This document shows, piece after piece, positions 41,911 to 50,877 of a stretch of 64,000 nucleotides of DNA (within the stretch, counting starts at the first letter, position 1; every line of letters starts with the position of its first letter). Source of the stretch: Streptomyces finlayi (lineage in GTDB: Bacteria; Actinomycetota; Actinomycetes; Streptomycetales; Streptomycetaceae). Location: positions 6,572,001-6,636,000 of the forward strand of contig NZ_CP045702.1 of assembly GCF_014216315.1 (NCBI RefSeq), given 5' to 3'. The notes beneath the pieces are model-generated. The model was not told the DNA's origin and did not search any database. It saw only the letters and a program-made list of their open reading frames with translations. The position numbers and the translations under genes were made by a program.

Positions 41911-43266
41911 GTGCACCAGATCCTCAACCCGGCGACCGAAGAGGTCATCGCCACCGTCCCCGCGACCAGCCGGATCCAGGTCGACGAGGCGGTCGTACGG
42001 GCCACTCGGGCCCAGCGCGGATGGGCGGCCGCGGCCCCCGCCGACCGCGCACGGCTGCTGCGGCGGTTCGCCGCCGTCGTGGACGCGCACATCGAGGAAC
42101 TGGCCGGTCTCGAGGTCCGCGAGGCCGGACACACCCTCGGCAACGCCCGCTGGGAGGCGGGTAACGTCCGCGACCTGCTCGACTACGCGGCCGGGGGAGT
42201 GGAGCGCCTCACCGGCCGCCAGATCCCGGTCGCGGGCGGCCTCGACATCACCTTCCTCGAACCCCTCGGCGTCATCGGGGTGATCGCCCCCTGGAACTTC
42301 CCGATGCCGATCGCCGCGTGGGGTACCGCCCCCGCTCTCGCCGCGGGCAACGCCGTCCTCCTCAAGCCCGCCGAGACCACCCCGCTCACCGCCCTGCGAC
42401 TGGCCGGACTCGCCCTGGAGGCCGGCCTTCCCGAGCACCTGTTCCAGGTGCTCCCCGGCGCGGGAGACATCACGGGAGCCGCCCTGGTCGAGCACCCCGG
42501 CATCGCCAAGATCGTGTTCACCGGTTCCACCCGCGTCGGCAGACAGATCATGGCGAGCTGCGCCGGCCAGGTGAAGCGGGTCACCCTGGAACTGGGCGGC
42601 AAGAGCCCCAACATCGTCTTCGCCGACGCGGACGTCGAAGCGGCTGCCGCGACCGCCCCCATGTCCTTCCTCGACAACGCGGGCCAGGACTGCTGCGCCC
42701 GCACCCGCATCCTCGTCCAGCGCGAGGTGTACGACCGCTTCCTCGCCCTGCTCGCCCCCGCCGTCCAGTCGGTCGTGGTCGGCGACCCGGCGGACGGGAG
42801 GACCCAGATGGGCCCGCTGATCTCCAGGGCGCAGCTGGACCGCGTACGGTCCCACGTCCCAGACGACGCACCGGCCGTCCGGGGCAGCGCGCCCACGGGT
42901 CCCGGGTTCTGGTTCCCGCCGACCGTCCTCACGGACGCCGCCCCCGACTCGCCCGCCGCGACGGAGGAGATCTTCGGCCCGGTAGCCGTGGTCCTGCCCT
43001 TCGACGACGAGGACCACGCGGTCCGTCTCGCCAACGCCACCGAGTACGGACTGTCCGGTTCGATCTGGACCCGGGACGTCGGCCGCGCGCTGCGCGTCTC
43101 GCAGGCGGTACGGGCGGGCAACCTCTCCGTCAACTCGCACTCCAGCGTGCGCTACTCGACCCCCTTCGGCGGCTACGGGAAGTCCGGTCTGGGCCGCGAA
43201 CTCGGCCCCGACGCCCTGGCGGCATTCACCGAGACCAAGAACGTCTTCATCAACACGGAGGCCTGA
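41911..43266 (+). CDS. NAD(P)-dependent aldehyde dehydrogenase
   Basis: A 451-residue ALDH. The cofactor region is VIGVIAPWNFPMPIAAWGTA with KPAETTPLTAL. The catalytic Glu is in TLELGGKSPNIVF, and the nucleophilic Cys in NAGQDCCARTRILV. Oligomerisation residues at the end are FGGYGKSGLGRELG. It presumably oxidises the gamma-glutamyl aldehyde produced in this pathway to the acid. The GTG start is one base after the ligase stop, so the two are translationally coupled. In-frame sequence continues upstream through the ligase gene in another frame but is not coding. Confidence 0.93.
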   Translation: MHQILNPATEEVIATVPATSRIQVDEAVVRATRAQRGWAAAAPADRARLLRRFAAVVDAHIEELAGLEVREAGHTLGNARWEAGNVRDLLDYAAGGVERLTGRQIPVAGGLDITFLEPLGVIGVIAPWNFPMPIAAWGTAPALAAGNAVLLKPAETTPLTALRLAGLALEAGLPEHLFQVLPGAGDITGAALVEHPGIAKIVFTGSTRVGRQIMASCAGQVKRVTLELGGKSPNIVFADADVEAAAATAPMSFLDNAGQDCCARTRILVQREVYDRFLALLAPAVQSVVVGDPADGRTQMGPLISRAQLDRVRSHVPDDAPAVRGSAPTGPGFWFPPTVLTDAAPDSPAATEEIFGPVAVVLPFDDEDHAVRLANATEYGLSGSIWTRDVGRALRVSQAVRAGNLSVNSHSSVRYSTPFGGYGKSGLGRELGPDALAAFTETKNVFINTEA

Positions 43267-43271
43267 ACGCC

Positions 43272-44057
43272 ATGACCGACACCACCCCTCAGTGCCGCCG
43301 TCTGGTTGGCCGCACCGCCGTCATCACCGGTGCCGGTAGTGGCATCGGACGCGCCACGGCCCGCAGACTGGCCTCCGAGGGCGCGCACGTAGTCTGCGGC
43401 GACATCGACGAAGCGGCGGGCAGGGCAGCGGCCGAGGAGGCCGGCGGCCTGTTCGTACGCGTCGACGTCACCGACCCCGAACAGGTGGAGGCGCTCTTCG
43501 CGGCCGCGTACGACACCTACGGCTCGGTGGACGTCGCCTTCAACAACGCCGGCATCTCCCCGCCCGATGACGACTCCATTCTCACCACGGGCCTGGAGGC
43601 CTGGAAGCGCGTCCAGGACGTCAACCTCACCTCCGTCTACCTCTGCTGCAAGGCCGCCCTCCCCTACATGCGCAGCCAGGGCCGGGGCTCGATCATCAAC
43701 ACCGCTTCCTTCGTGGCCAGGATGGGTGCGGCGACCAGCCAGATCTCGTACACCGCCTCCAAGGGCGGCGTCCTGGCCATGTCGCGCGAGCTCGGCGTGC
43801 AGTTCGCCCGCGAAGGCATCCGGGTCAACGCGCTGTGCCCGGGTCCGGTGAACACCCCGCTGCTCCAGGAGCTGTTCGCCGCGGACCCGGACCGGGCAGC
43901 GCGCCGGCTCGTCCACATCCCCGTCGGCCGGTTCGCCGAGGCGACCGAGATCGCGGCGGCCGTCGCCTTCCTGGCGAGCGACGACTCCTCGTTCGTCAAC
44001 GCCACCGACTTCCTCGTCGACGGCGGGATCTCCGGCGCCTACGTGACCCCGGTCTAG
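43272..44057 (+). CDS. Short-chain dehydrogenase/reductase
   Basis: A 261-residue classical SDR. The NAD-binding motif is TGAGSGIGRA near residue 20, VDVAFNNAGISPP carries the NNAG motif, and the catalytic tetrad shows as S in NTASF and YxxxK in SYTASKGG. The substrate is probably an alcohol or amino alcohol in the amine-degradation pathway, perhaps the step before the aldehyde dehydrogenase. The ATG is five bases past the ALDH stop. It is last in the operon. Confidence 0.93.
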   Translation: MTDTTPQCRRLVGRTAVITGAGSGIGRATARRLASEGAHVVCGDIDEAAGRAAAEEAGGLFVRVDVTDPEQVEALFAAAYDTYGSVDVAFNNAGISPPDDDSILTTGLEAWKRVQDVNLTSVYLCCKAALPYMRSQGRGSIINTASFVARMGAATSQISYTASKGGVLAMSRELGVQFAREGIRVNALCPGPVNTPLLQELFAADPDRAARRLVHIPVGRFAEATEIAAAVAFLASDDSSFVNATDFLVDGGISGAYVTPV

Positions 44058-44100
44058 GCCCTGGCCCGGGGGGCCTGCCGGCCCCGGAGCCCAACCTCGC

Positions 44101-44400
44101 CGCGTCAACGGCGGCATCACCTCCCGCGAGGAGCTCGCCTCCACCACCCGTCACGGTGGCCGGGCGCACCGGCCTTCTGGTGCGCCGGCGGGTCACCACG
44201 GGCGGGGCCCCTGCGGCTACGTGCAGTCCCTCGTCTTCCCCTCGGCCGTGGGGAGCGAGACGCCGGTCATCGTGCGCTTCGCATTCGACGCGGGCCAGGA
44301 CGATCTGCCGGTCTCCCTCATGGACACCATCACCAACGGCATCCGTCCGGTCGGCGACAGTGCGACGGGCGGGGGAGTGGGCAGCTCGATCGCTCCCTGA
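44101..44400 (+). pseudogene. Unidentified coding remnant
   Basis: An open frame without a usable start reads GGITSREELASTTRHGG, a low-complexity middle, then VQSLVFPSAVGSETPVIVRF, DLPVSLMDTITNGIRPVG and a stop at 44398. The second half has normal coding composition and looks like the C-terminus of a secreted or periplasmic domain. A GTG at 44221 would give 59 residues but has no ribosome binding site. The family is not recognised. It fills most of the gap between the SDR and the convergent deaminase gene. Confidence 0.35.
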
Positions 44401-44421
44401 GCCCTTGGGGCGCGGGCCCGG

Positions 44422-45624
44422 TCAGAGGAAGGTCAGGCCCTCACCGCGGTACGTCGGCACGGTCGCGGTGATCCGGTCGCCCTCGATCAGCTGGAGCTCG
44501 TCGAAGCGCTCGCACAGCTCACCGGCCTTCGCGTGCCGGAACCACACCTTGTCACCGATCAGCAGATCGTCGGCGGGGGAACCGAGCAGCGGGGTCTGCA
44601 CCTCGCCCGGACCCTCCTGCGGGTCGTAGCGCAGACCTTCCGGCAGATACGGAACGGGCAGCCGGTCGGGGCCCGCGGCCCCGGACGCCGGATAGCCTCC
44701 ACCGAGCACCGTCACCACGCCCACACCGGGCCGCCGGACCACCGGCTGCGCGAACAGGGCCGCCGGACGGCCGGTGAACGACGTGTAGTTGTCGAACAGC
44801 CGCGGTACGTAGAGACCCGACCCGGCCGCGATCTCCGTCACCGCGGACTCGGCGGCCGTGTGCTGGACGCTGCCGGTGCCGCCGCCGTTCACGAACTCCA
44901 GGTCCGGCGTGACCGCGCGCACCGCCCGCACCACCTCGGCCCGCCGCGCCGCCAGCTCCTTGCGGGCCGCGGTCTGCATCAGCCGCACCGCCCGTGACCG
45001 CAGCGGACGCCCGGCGACCAGATCACCGACACCGGCGACATGGCCCTCGTACGCCATCAGCCCCACCAGCCGGAACCCCGGCCTGCGGGCCACCGAGCGG
45101 GCCAGCTCCGCCAGTTGGGCGGCCGAGCGCAGGGGCGAACGCAGCGCCCCGATCCTGACCCGGCCGCCGAGCAGCCGCAGTGAGGTGTCGAGCTCCAGAC
45201 AGACCCGGATCTCCTCCCGCCCGCCTGCCCGAGCGGCGTCGATCAGCTCCAGCTGGGACGGGTCGTCGACCATGACGGTCACCGCCCCGGCGAGCTTGGG
45301 ATCTCCTGCCAGCTCGGCGAACGCGGCCCGGTCGGCCGACGGATAGGCCAGCAGTACGTCCTCGAAACCGGCCCGCGCCAGCCACAGGGACTCCGCCAGG
45401 GTGAAGGACATGATCCCGGCGAACCCGGGACGCGCGAGCACCCGCTCCAGCAGGGCCCGGCAGCGCACCGACTTGCTCGCCACCCGGACCGGTTTGCCCG
45501 CGGCCCGGCTCACCAGGTCGTCCGCGTTGGCGTCGAACGCCTCCAGATCGACCACGGCGATGGGGGCGTCGAGATGGGCGGTGGCCCGGTTGTAGCGGGT
45601 CCGGTCAGCGGCGCGGGCAGTCAT
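44422..45624 (-). CDS. PLP-dependent amino acid deaminase/alanine-racemase-fold enzyme
   Basis: A 400-residue type III PLP protein. The N-terminal barrel starts APIAVVDLEAFDANADDLVS with the Schiff-base Lys in VRVASKSVRC. The C-terminal beta domain has GDKVWFRHAKAGELCERFDE and GDRITATVPTYRGEGLTF, as in D-threonine aldolase and D-serine deaminase relatives, and HAKAGEL may supply a metal ligand pair. It probably acts on a D-amino acid or a 3-hydroxy amino acid. The ATG at 45624 is chosen because upstream in-frame sequence is not conserved-looking. It is leftward and convergent with the catabolic operon. Confidence 0.85.
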   Translation of the reverse strand: MTARAADRTRYNRATAHLDAPIAVVDLEAFDANADDLVSRAAGKPVRVASKSVRCRALLERVLARPGFAGIMSFTLAESLWLARAGFEDVLLAYPSADRAAFAELAGDPKLAGAVTVMVDDPSQLELIDAARAGGREEIRVCLELDTSLRLLGGRVRIGALRSPLRSAAQLAELARSVARRPGFRLVGLMAYEGHVAGVGDLVAGRPLRSRAVRLMQTAARKELAARRAEVVRAVRAVTPDLEFVNGGGTGSVQHTAAESAVTEIAAGSGLYVPRLFDNYTSFTGRPAALFAQPVVRRPGVGVVTVLGGGYPASGAAGPDRLPVPYLPEGLRYDPQEGPGEVQTPLLGSPADDLLIGDKVWFRHAKAGELCERFDELQLIEGDRITATVPTYRGEGLTFL

Positions 45625-45808
45625 GGCCGCAGCTTGCCAGACACCCGTACCGCTGGGTAGGGGATGATCGGGGCAGATCCCCCGAGCCATGGCGTCCGTT
45701 TCCCAACAGGCCGCCGCCAACCCGTAGAGTGACCGTCACGCGCTGACCAACGGGCCCGCCCGTGCGGGTGGTCCGCGGGCGGTACGAGGACGCGAACCAG
45801 GGGGCCGG

Positions 45809-47083
45809 ATGAGTACCGAGGCGCAACGCGCTCCCGTGCCACCCCGCCCCACCACTCCGCCCCCTCCGGCAGCGGCCCGCCACGAGGCGCCGGAGCCCCC
45901 CGGACCCCGGAACCCGCCCGCGCGGCAGGAACCGCCCACCCCGGCACCGCGGCAGCCCCCCGCGACCGCACCGCCGCCGCCCACCGTGCCGAACCGGCCT
46001 CCTGACCGGCCCTCCCCTGATCGGCCCACGCCTGCCGAGACGACCGCGCGGCTGCGGCCGGTGCCTACGGCCGGACCGGCTCCCGGACGGGCTCCCGGAC
46101 CGGGAACAGGCCCCGGAGCCGGGCCGCGTCCCGGCACGTCCGCCGGCCCGCCGCCCCCCGTCACCCGGCGCAGGCCCGTAGGCGCCGTGGACCTCTCGGC
46201 AGCGCCGGGTACGGCCCCGGCGCCCGGCCCGTATCCGTACCCGTACGCGAACTCCTACGCACCGCCCCGGTACTCCTTCCCCGAGACACCCGTCGAGACG
46301 ACCACGCGGCTGCGTCCCGTCCGCACGCGCCACCCCGCGCGGACCCTGGGCGCCGCCGTCTGTGTCGTGCTCGGACTCGGCCTGATCGGCGGCGCGGTCA
46401 CCGGGACCTGGCTGACCGGGAACTCCTCCGCCGACCCCGGAGCCCGTACCGCGTACAGCGAGGGCCGCACCGCCTGGCACAGCGTGCCCGTCGGCACCCT
46501 CTTCCCCGCCACCCTCAAGGGCGACGGCGCGGGCCCCGGGGCCACGGACCGGGTCTGGACCCGTCTCGCAGTCGCCCCGGACAGCAACTGCGCCAAGGGC
46601 CTCGACCCGCTGCTCGTCAAGACCCTGCGCCCCGTCGGCTGCGCACGCATGGTGCGGGCCACCTACACCGACGCGACCCACAGCAGCGTCGTCACCGTCG
46701 GGATGGTCTTCACGGAGGCGGACTCCAAGGGGATGCGCGCCCTGCGCGCCCGGTTCACCGGTCGGCGCCTCGACGCGCGGGCCGACCTGCTGCCCCGTAC
46801 CTACGCCCCCGTGGGCACCGTCGCCGCCGGGTTCGGCGACCGGCAGCGTGCCAGCTGGACCGTGAACGTGCTGAGCGAGGTACCCGTCGTCGTCTTCGCC
46901 GTCTCCGGCTTCGCCGACGGACGCCCCGTCACCGCACCTCAGCCCGCCGCCGAGGCCATGGCCGCGGGTGCGACGACGGCCGTCGCCCAGGCCGGGCTCG
47001 GCCACGAGGCGAAGGGTGTCGCGGACCGCGTGGAGCGCGGACTGCGCAAGACCGTCACCGCGCTCACGGAGCAGCCCGAATGA
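45809..47083 (+). CDS. Proline-rich single-pass membrane protein
   Basis: A 424-residue protein. The first 190 residues are Pro/Ala/Arg-rich and disordered, with a repeated TTxRLRPVxT element (ETTARLRPVPTAG, ETTTRLRPVRTRH). A single helix (TLGAAVCVVLGLGLIGGAVT) near residue 200 is followed by an outer domain of about 210 residues with a possible disulfide (DSNCAKG and VGCARM). This is the architecture of the gene that often precedes a mycosin-like protease in Streptomyces. The ATGA overlap with the next gene indicates translational coupling and joint function, which is unknown. Confidence 0.82.
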   Translation: MSTEAQRAPVPPRPTTPPPPAAARHEAPEPPGPRNPPARQEPPTPAPRQPPATAPPPPTVPNRPPDRPSPDRPTPAETTARLRPVPTAGPAPGRAPGPGTGPGAGPRPGTSAGPPPPVTRRRPVGAVDLSAAPGTAPAPGPYPYPYANSYAPPRYSFPETPVETTTRLRPVRTRHPARTLGAAVCVVLGLGLIGGAVTGTWLTGNSSADPGARTAYSEGRTAWHSVPVGTLFPATLKGDGAGPGATDRVWTRLAVAPDSNCAKGLDPLLVKTLRPVGCARMVRATYTDATHSSVVTVGMVFTEADSKGMRALRARFTGRRLDARADLLPRTYAPVGTVAAGFGDRQRASWTVNVLSEVPVVVFAVSGFADGRPVTAPQPAAEAMAAGATTAVAQAGLGHEAKGVADRVERGLRKTVTALTEQPE

Positions 47084-48282
47084 GCCGCCGACGCCCGCCC
47101 GGACGCCGCCGCCGGGCCCTCGCGGCGGTCTGCGCCGCGACCGCGTTCACCCTGGTTCCCGCCGCGCCCGCCCACGCCGACGGCATCCGCGACCAGCAGT
47201 GGGGGCTCGCGGCGCTCCATACCGACCGGGCCTGGCAGACGACCAGGGGCGAGGGCATCAAGGTCGCCGTCCTGGACACGGGGGTCGACGCCACCCACCC
47301 CGACCTCGCGGGCCAGGTACTGCCCGGCAAGGACCTGATCGGCTTCGGAGCCGAGCGCGGCGACCGGGCCTGGGCCCTGCACGGCACCGCGATGGCCGGG
47401 ATCATCGCGGGCCGGGGGAACGGACCCGGCCGCAGCGACGGCGTCCTCGGCATCGCGCCCGGAGCCAAGATCCTGCCCGGCCGGGTGATCCTTGAGTCCA
47501 ACGACAAGTCCCGTGCCAAGGCCCGCCGATCGCGCGGCACGGCCCTCGCGGAAGGCATCCGCTGGGCCACCGACCAGGGGGCGGACGTCATCAACCTCTC
47601 CCTCGGCGACGACAGCGAATCCGCTCACCCCGACCCCAGTGAGGACGCGGCCGTCCAGTACGCCCTGGCCAAGGGCGTCTCCGTCGTCGCGTCGGCCGGC
47701 AACAGCGGCGAGAAGGGCGACCGCATCTCGTACCCGGCCGCGTACCCCGGGGTGATCGCGGTCGCGGCCGTCGACAAGTACGGCACGCACGCGGCCTTCT
47801 CCACCCGCCGCTGGTACGCCACCGTCAGCGCCCCGGGCGTAGACGTCGTCGTCGCCAACCCCGACCGCCACTACTACATCGAGTGGGGCACCTCCGCGGC
47901 CTCCGCGTTCGTCTCCGGAGCCGTCGCCCTGGTCCGCGCCGCCCACCCGGACCTGAACCCCGCCCAGATCAAGAAGCTCCTCGCGGACACCGCCCGCAAC
48001 TCCCCGCCGGAGGGCCGTGACGACGCCCGGGGCTACGGGCTCGTGGACCCGGCCGCCGCGATCGAGGCAGGCTCCCGTACCCGTACGGCCGGGAGCCCCG
48101 GTTCCGCCGCGACCGGATACGCCAAGCAGTTCTTCGGCCCGGGCCCCGCGCCCCGTGAGAAGGACGACGCCCCGGTGGACTGGGCGGCCCCGACCGCCGG
48201 TGGACTCGGCGCCGTGCTGCTGGCCCTGGCCGTCGTCCTGTGGCGGTCCAGGGAGGGCCGGGGCCCTACGACGCGTCGCTGA
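47080..48282 (+). CDS. Mycosin-like S8 subtilase with C-terminal membrane anchor
   Basis: A 400-residue exported serine protease. A signal peptide (LAAVCAATAFTLVPAAPAHA) leads into the catalytic domain with Asp in VAVLDTGVDATHPDL, His in LHGTAMAGIIAG and Ser in WGTSAASAFVSGAVAL. A linker and transmembrane helix (LGAVLLALAVVLW) end the protein, as in type VII secretion mycosins. No esx, ecc or WXG100 gene is nearby, so a role outside classic type VII secretion is possible. The ATG overlaps the stop of the proline-rich partner by four bases. Confidence 0.9.
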   Translation: MSRRRPPGRRRRALAAVCAATAFTLVPAAPAHADGIRDQQWGLAALHTDRAWQTTRGEGIKVAVLDTGVDATHPDLAGQVLPGKDLIGFGAERGDRAWALHGTAMAGIIAGRGNGPGRSDGVLGIAPGAKILPGRVILESNDKSRAKARRSRGTALAEGIRWATDQGADVINLSLGDDSESAHPDPSEDAAVQYALAKGVSVVASAGNSGEKGDRISYPAAYPGVIAVAAVDKYGTHAAFSTRRWYATVSAPGVDVVVANPDRHYYIEWGTSAASAFVSGAVALVRAAHPDLNPAQIKKLLADTARNSPPEGRDDARGYGLVDPAAAIEAGSRTRTAGSPGSAATGYAKQFFGPGPAPREKDDAPVDWAAPTAGGLGAVLLALAVVLWRSREGRGPTTRR

Positions 48283-49155
48283 CCCCGGCGGCGCCGACGA
48301 CCGCCCCGACCGCCGCCCGGGCCACCGACTCGACGAGTGCGATGCCCCCCTCCTTCGTGGCGTGCCCGGCGGAGAGCACGGCGACCAGACAGCTGCGGCC
48401 GCCGGAGACGACCCGGCCGATGCTGTTGATGTCCCACAGCCCCGTGGTGGTCCGCGGCATCCAGCCGTTCTTCAGCGACCAGGCCGTGCCGGCCGCCGAC
48501 ACCCCCCACTGCTGGTCCGCGTCCACCCGACCCATCAGCTCCCGCACGTACTCCCGTGAATCCGCCGACATCACGGAGTCCGCGACCCGGCCGAAGACCG
48601 CCCGGAGAAGGCGCACCTGGTCCCGGGCCGTCGTCTGCGTCAGCCCCCACGCCCCGGCGGCGGTCGTCGAGGTCAGTCCGAGCCGGGCGTTGGCCGCGTC
48701 GAGCCCTTCCGCACCGCCGATCACCCGCCACAGCCGGGTCGCCGACGCGTTGTCGCTGCGCCGGATCATCGCCTCCGCGTATCCGTGCTCGGCGCCGCTC
48801 AGCGCACGCCCCTCGTCCTGCGCCTTGAGCAGCAGGGCGGCCAGGACATCGACCTTGACGATGCTGGCGGTGTCGTACCCGGCATCGCCCCCGTACGCCG
48901 CGACCGCACCGCTGTCACTGTCCAGCACGGCCACCGACACGGCCGCATCGCCGATCACCGGCGCCACCGCCCCGGCCAGCTCCGCGTCGAGATCCACCTC
49001 GGCCTCCTCGCTCGTCGCCGCCCCGGCCGGCGGGCTCGCAGCGGACGATACGGACGCGAGAGCGCCGGGCACACGATCCGCCGGCCGACCCACCAGGAAG
49101 GCGCCCCGGCGGCCGAACCGGCGAGCAGCACCAGGACCGGCGGCGCCCTGTGCAT
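48266..49155 (-). pseudogene. Secreted serine hydrolase (class A beta-lactamase-like), apparent frameshift
   Basis: The main frame (48266-49093) encodes a beta-lactamase-fold domain with SxxK in TASIVKVD, SDN in RRSDNASATR and a K-x-G-like LKNGW. It lacks a signal peptide. The missing start, MHRAPPVLVLLAGSAAG, lies in another frame from an ATG at 49155, and one extra G in the G-run at 49104-49107 would join the two. Whether this is a true mutation or a base-call error is open. Function is probably cell-wall related or a distant lactamase. Its 3' end overlaps the mycosin gene tail-to-tail by 17 bases. Confidence 0.75.
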
Positions 49156-49187
49156 GACCTGTCGCCGGGACGGGAAGGCCGACCGAC

Positions 49188-49193
49188 TACGCT
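49188..49193 (+). promoter_or_regulatory. -10 box of leaderless sseB-like gene
   Basis: TACGCT ends seven bases before the GTG start and there is no ribosome binding site, so a leaderless transcript is likely. Confidence 0.45.
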
Positions 49194-49199
49194 CGTCCC

Positions 49200-49928
49200 G
49201 TGGCGCTCAAGAACATTCCGGACCCCGGTTTCTCCGACGACGACGGCACGGCCGCTCCCGAGCTGACCGCGGCTCTCGCCGCCTGGTCGCGGGACCGCAA
49301 GGCTGTCGGCCCGGTCCTCGAGGCGCTGCTCGGCGCCCGGCTGCTCGTCCCTGTCGTCGCCGTGCTCGGCGAGGTGGAGGAGGACGAGAACGGGCTGCGC
49401 CGGGAGAAGACGAGCGACATGGCGGTCCCCACGCTCCAGGCCGGTGACCGTCGCGCCCTGCCCGCCTTCACCTCGACTGCGTCGCTGGCCCTCTGGGACC
49501 CGCAAGCCCGCCCCGTCGCCGTCCCCCTGCACCAGGCGCTCCAGGCCGCCGCGCACGAGAACGCGGACACGGTGGTGCTCGACCTCGCGGGCCCGGTCGC
49601 CTTCGAGCTGACCGGCTCCGCGCTGCGTGCCCTCGCCGAGAACCGTGCCAGCGCCGATCCGCTCGACGACCCGGCCGTCGTGGCAGCGGTGCGGGCTGTC
49701 GTCGCCGCCGAACCCGCGGTGGTCCGCGCCCGCCTCGGCCCCGGTCCCGCCGACGGCATCGTCGCGGTGGTCCTCGCCCCGGACGCCGTTCCCGCGGAGG
49801 CCGCGCAGCGGCTGGCCCGTGCGCTGGCGGCCAGCGAGGCGCTGCGGGCCGGACTGGTGCGCGGGCTCGACCTGGCCCTGTTGCCGGCCGACGCGGACGC
49901 CCCCGGCGAACCCCTGTTCACCCGCTGA
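49200..49928 (+). CDS. SseB-family protein
   Basis: A 242-residue cytosolic protein of the SseB N-terminal domain family. The conserved parts are LEALLGARLLVPVVAVLGEV, VPTLQAGDRRALPAFTSTAS and LALWDPQARPVAVPL. The second half is Ala-rich and helical. The function in Streptomyces is unknown. The gene is normally upstream of infC with a DUF1844 gene between, as here. A perfect hairpin follows. Confidence 0.85.
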   Translation: MALKNIPDPGFSDDDGTAAPELTAALAAWSRDRKAVGPVLEALLGARLLVPVVAVLGEVEEDENGLRREKTSDMAVPTLQAGDRRALPAFTSTASLALWDPQARPVAVPLHQALQAAAHENADTVVLDLAGPVAFELTGSALRALAENRASADPLDDPAVVAAVRAVVAAEPAVVRARLGPGPADGIVAVVLAPDAVPAEAAQRLARALAASEALRAGLVRGLDLALLPADADAPGEPLFTR

Positions 49929-49945
49929 TCGTCCCGGCAGCGCAC

Positions 49946-49986
49946 GACGCGAGCCCGCGGCCTGTCACAGGCCGCGGGCTCGCGTC
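49946..49986 (+). terminator. Terminator hairpin after the SseB-like gene
   Basis: A perfect 19-bp stem (49946-49964 with 49968-49986) has a tight 3-base loop. There is no U tract. Confidence 0.85.
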
Positions 49987-50025
49987 ATAGGGAGGATCGG
50001 GCGGGAGGCGGGACGGCCACGCGGA

Positions 50026-50191
50026 CTAGGGTCTTTCGTTTGGATCATGCCGGGCTCGCGGGGGCCGGTGCGCGCATCTGCGGCGTTGTCGTGCATCACC
50101 AACGCTCCGCGTCGCCTCGATCCTCCGCCTTGCAGCTGCACGCACCGGCCCCCGCTCCCTGATCCGGCCTGATCGAAACGAAAGACCCTAG
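50026..50191. mobile_element. MITE-like element with terminal inverted repeats
   Basis: A 166-base element bounded on both sides by CTAG. The left end CTAGGGTCTTTCGTTT is the perfect inverse of the right end, and the similarity continues imperfectly for about 50 bases on each side (GATCA, GCCGG, GGGGGCCGGTGCG). The interior has no coding capacity. Elements with these ends are scattered in Streptomyces genomes (from memory). The right end supplies the TAG stop of the DUF1844 gene. Confidence 0.8.
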
Positions 50192-50550
50192 CCGTAGACC
50201 GGTCCGGTGTACTTCTCGCCGGGGCCCTGGCCAGGCTCGTCCGGGACGAGGGACGCCTCGCGGAACGCCAGCTGGAGCGACTTCAGGCCGTCGCGCAGCG
50301 GGGACGCGTGGAAGGTGCTGATCTCGGTCGTGCTCGCGTCCAGCAGACCCGCCAGGGCGTGCACCAGCTTGCGGGCCTCGTCCAGGTCCTTGTGGTCGTC
50401 GCCGTCCTCGGTGAGGCCGAGCTTCACCGCGGCCGCGCTCATCAGGTTCACGGCGACTGTCACGATCACCTCGACCGCGGGGACCTCCGCGATATCGCGG
50501 GCCATGTCGTCGAAGCCGGGGGATTCACTGCGGGGGGTCGCGTCACTCAT
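50188..50550 (-). CDS. DUF1844 protein
   Basis: A 120-residue cytosolic protein. The DUF1844 core (about residues 20-90) reads VEVIVTVAVNLMSAAAVKLG and DEARKLVHALAGLLDAST, followed by SPLRDGLKSLQLAFREAS. Function is unknown; the gene is conserved beside infC in actinobacteria. The ATG at 50550 starts a normal-length protein. The last codons GPVYG run into a TAG that belongs to the MITE end, so the original C-terminus may have been altered by the insertion. Confidence 0.85.
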   Translation of the reverse strand: MSDATPRSESPGFDDMARDIAEVPAVEVIVTVAVNLMSAAAVKLGLTEDGDDHKDLDEARKLVHALAGLLDASTTEISTFHASPLRDGLKSLQLAFREASLVPDEPGQGPGEKYTGPVYG

Positions 50551-50658
50551 GTCCCACACGATAAGGCCATGCTCAGACGTCACCGACTGCGGGAGACGCT
50601 CCGCGCCCGGCCCCGGCCCGCGGCGTCCCATGGGTTCGCGGCACCCCGCCGGAGCTGC

Positions 50659-50877
50659 TAATCTTGGGTAACGACCGGCCGGACACGTATGTGCTCGGCC
50701 CACAAGTGGAGGCTCCGATCTCCCACCTGGCTGTCCTCAGGGACGGCGGGTCACCGGTCAGGCGGCGCCCATCGTTCCGTACGGACGATGGAGCTGCCCG
50801 ATACGCCCCGCGGTTGACCGCGGCGGTGTTCCGGTATTTCCAGGAGCCCCGCCTGTGTCCCGTCCGGGGCGATTTTT
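50659..50877 (+). promoter_or_regulatory. infC leader with early terminator-like hairpin
   Basis: TAATCT (50659-50664) is a possible -10, giving a leader of about 290 bases before infC. Within it GCCCCG (50846-50851) pairs with CGGGGC (50865-50870) and is followed by GATTTTT (50871-50877), a rho-independent terminator shape 85 bases before the start codon. It could serve as an attenuator for the infC-rpmI-rplT operon. No gene is supported in 50551-50961. Confidence 0.45.
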
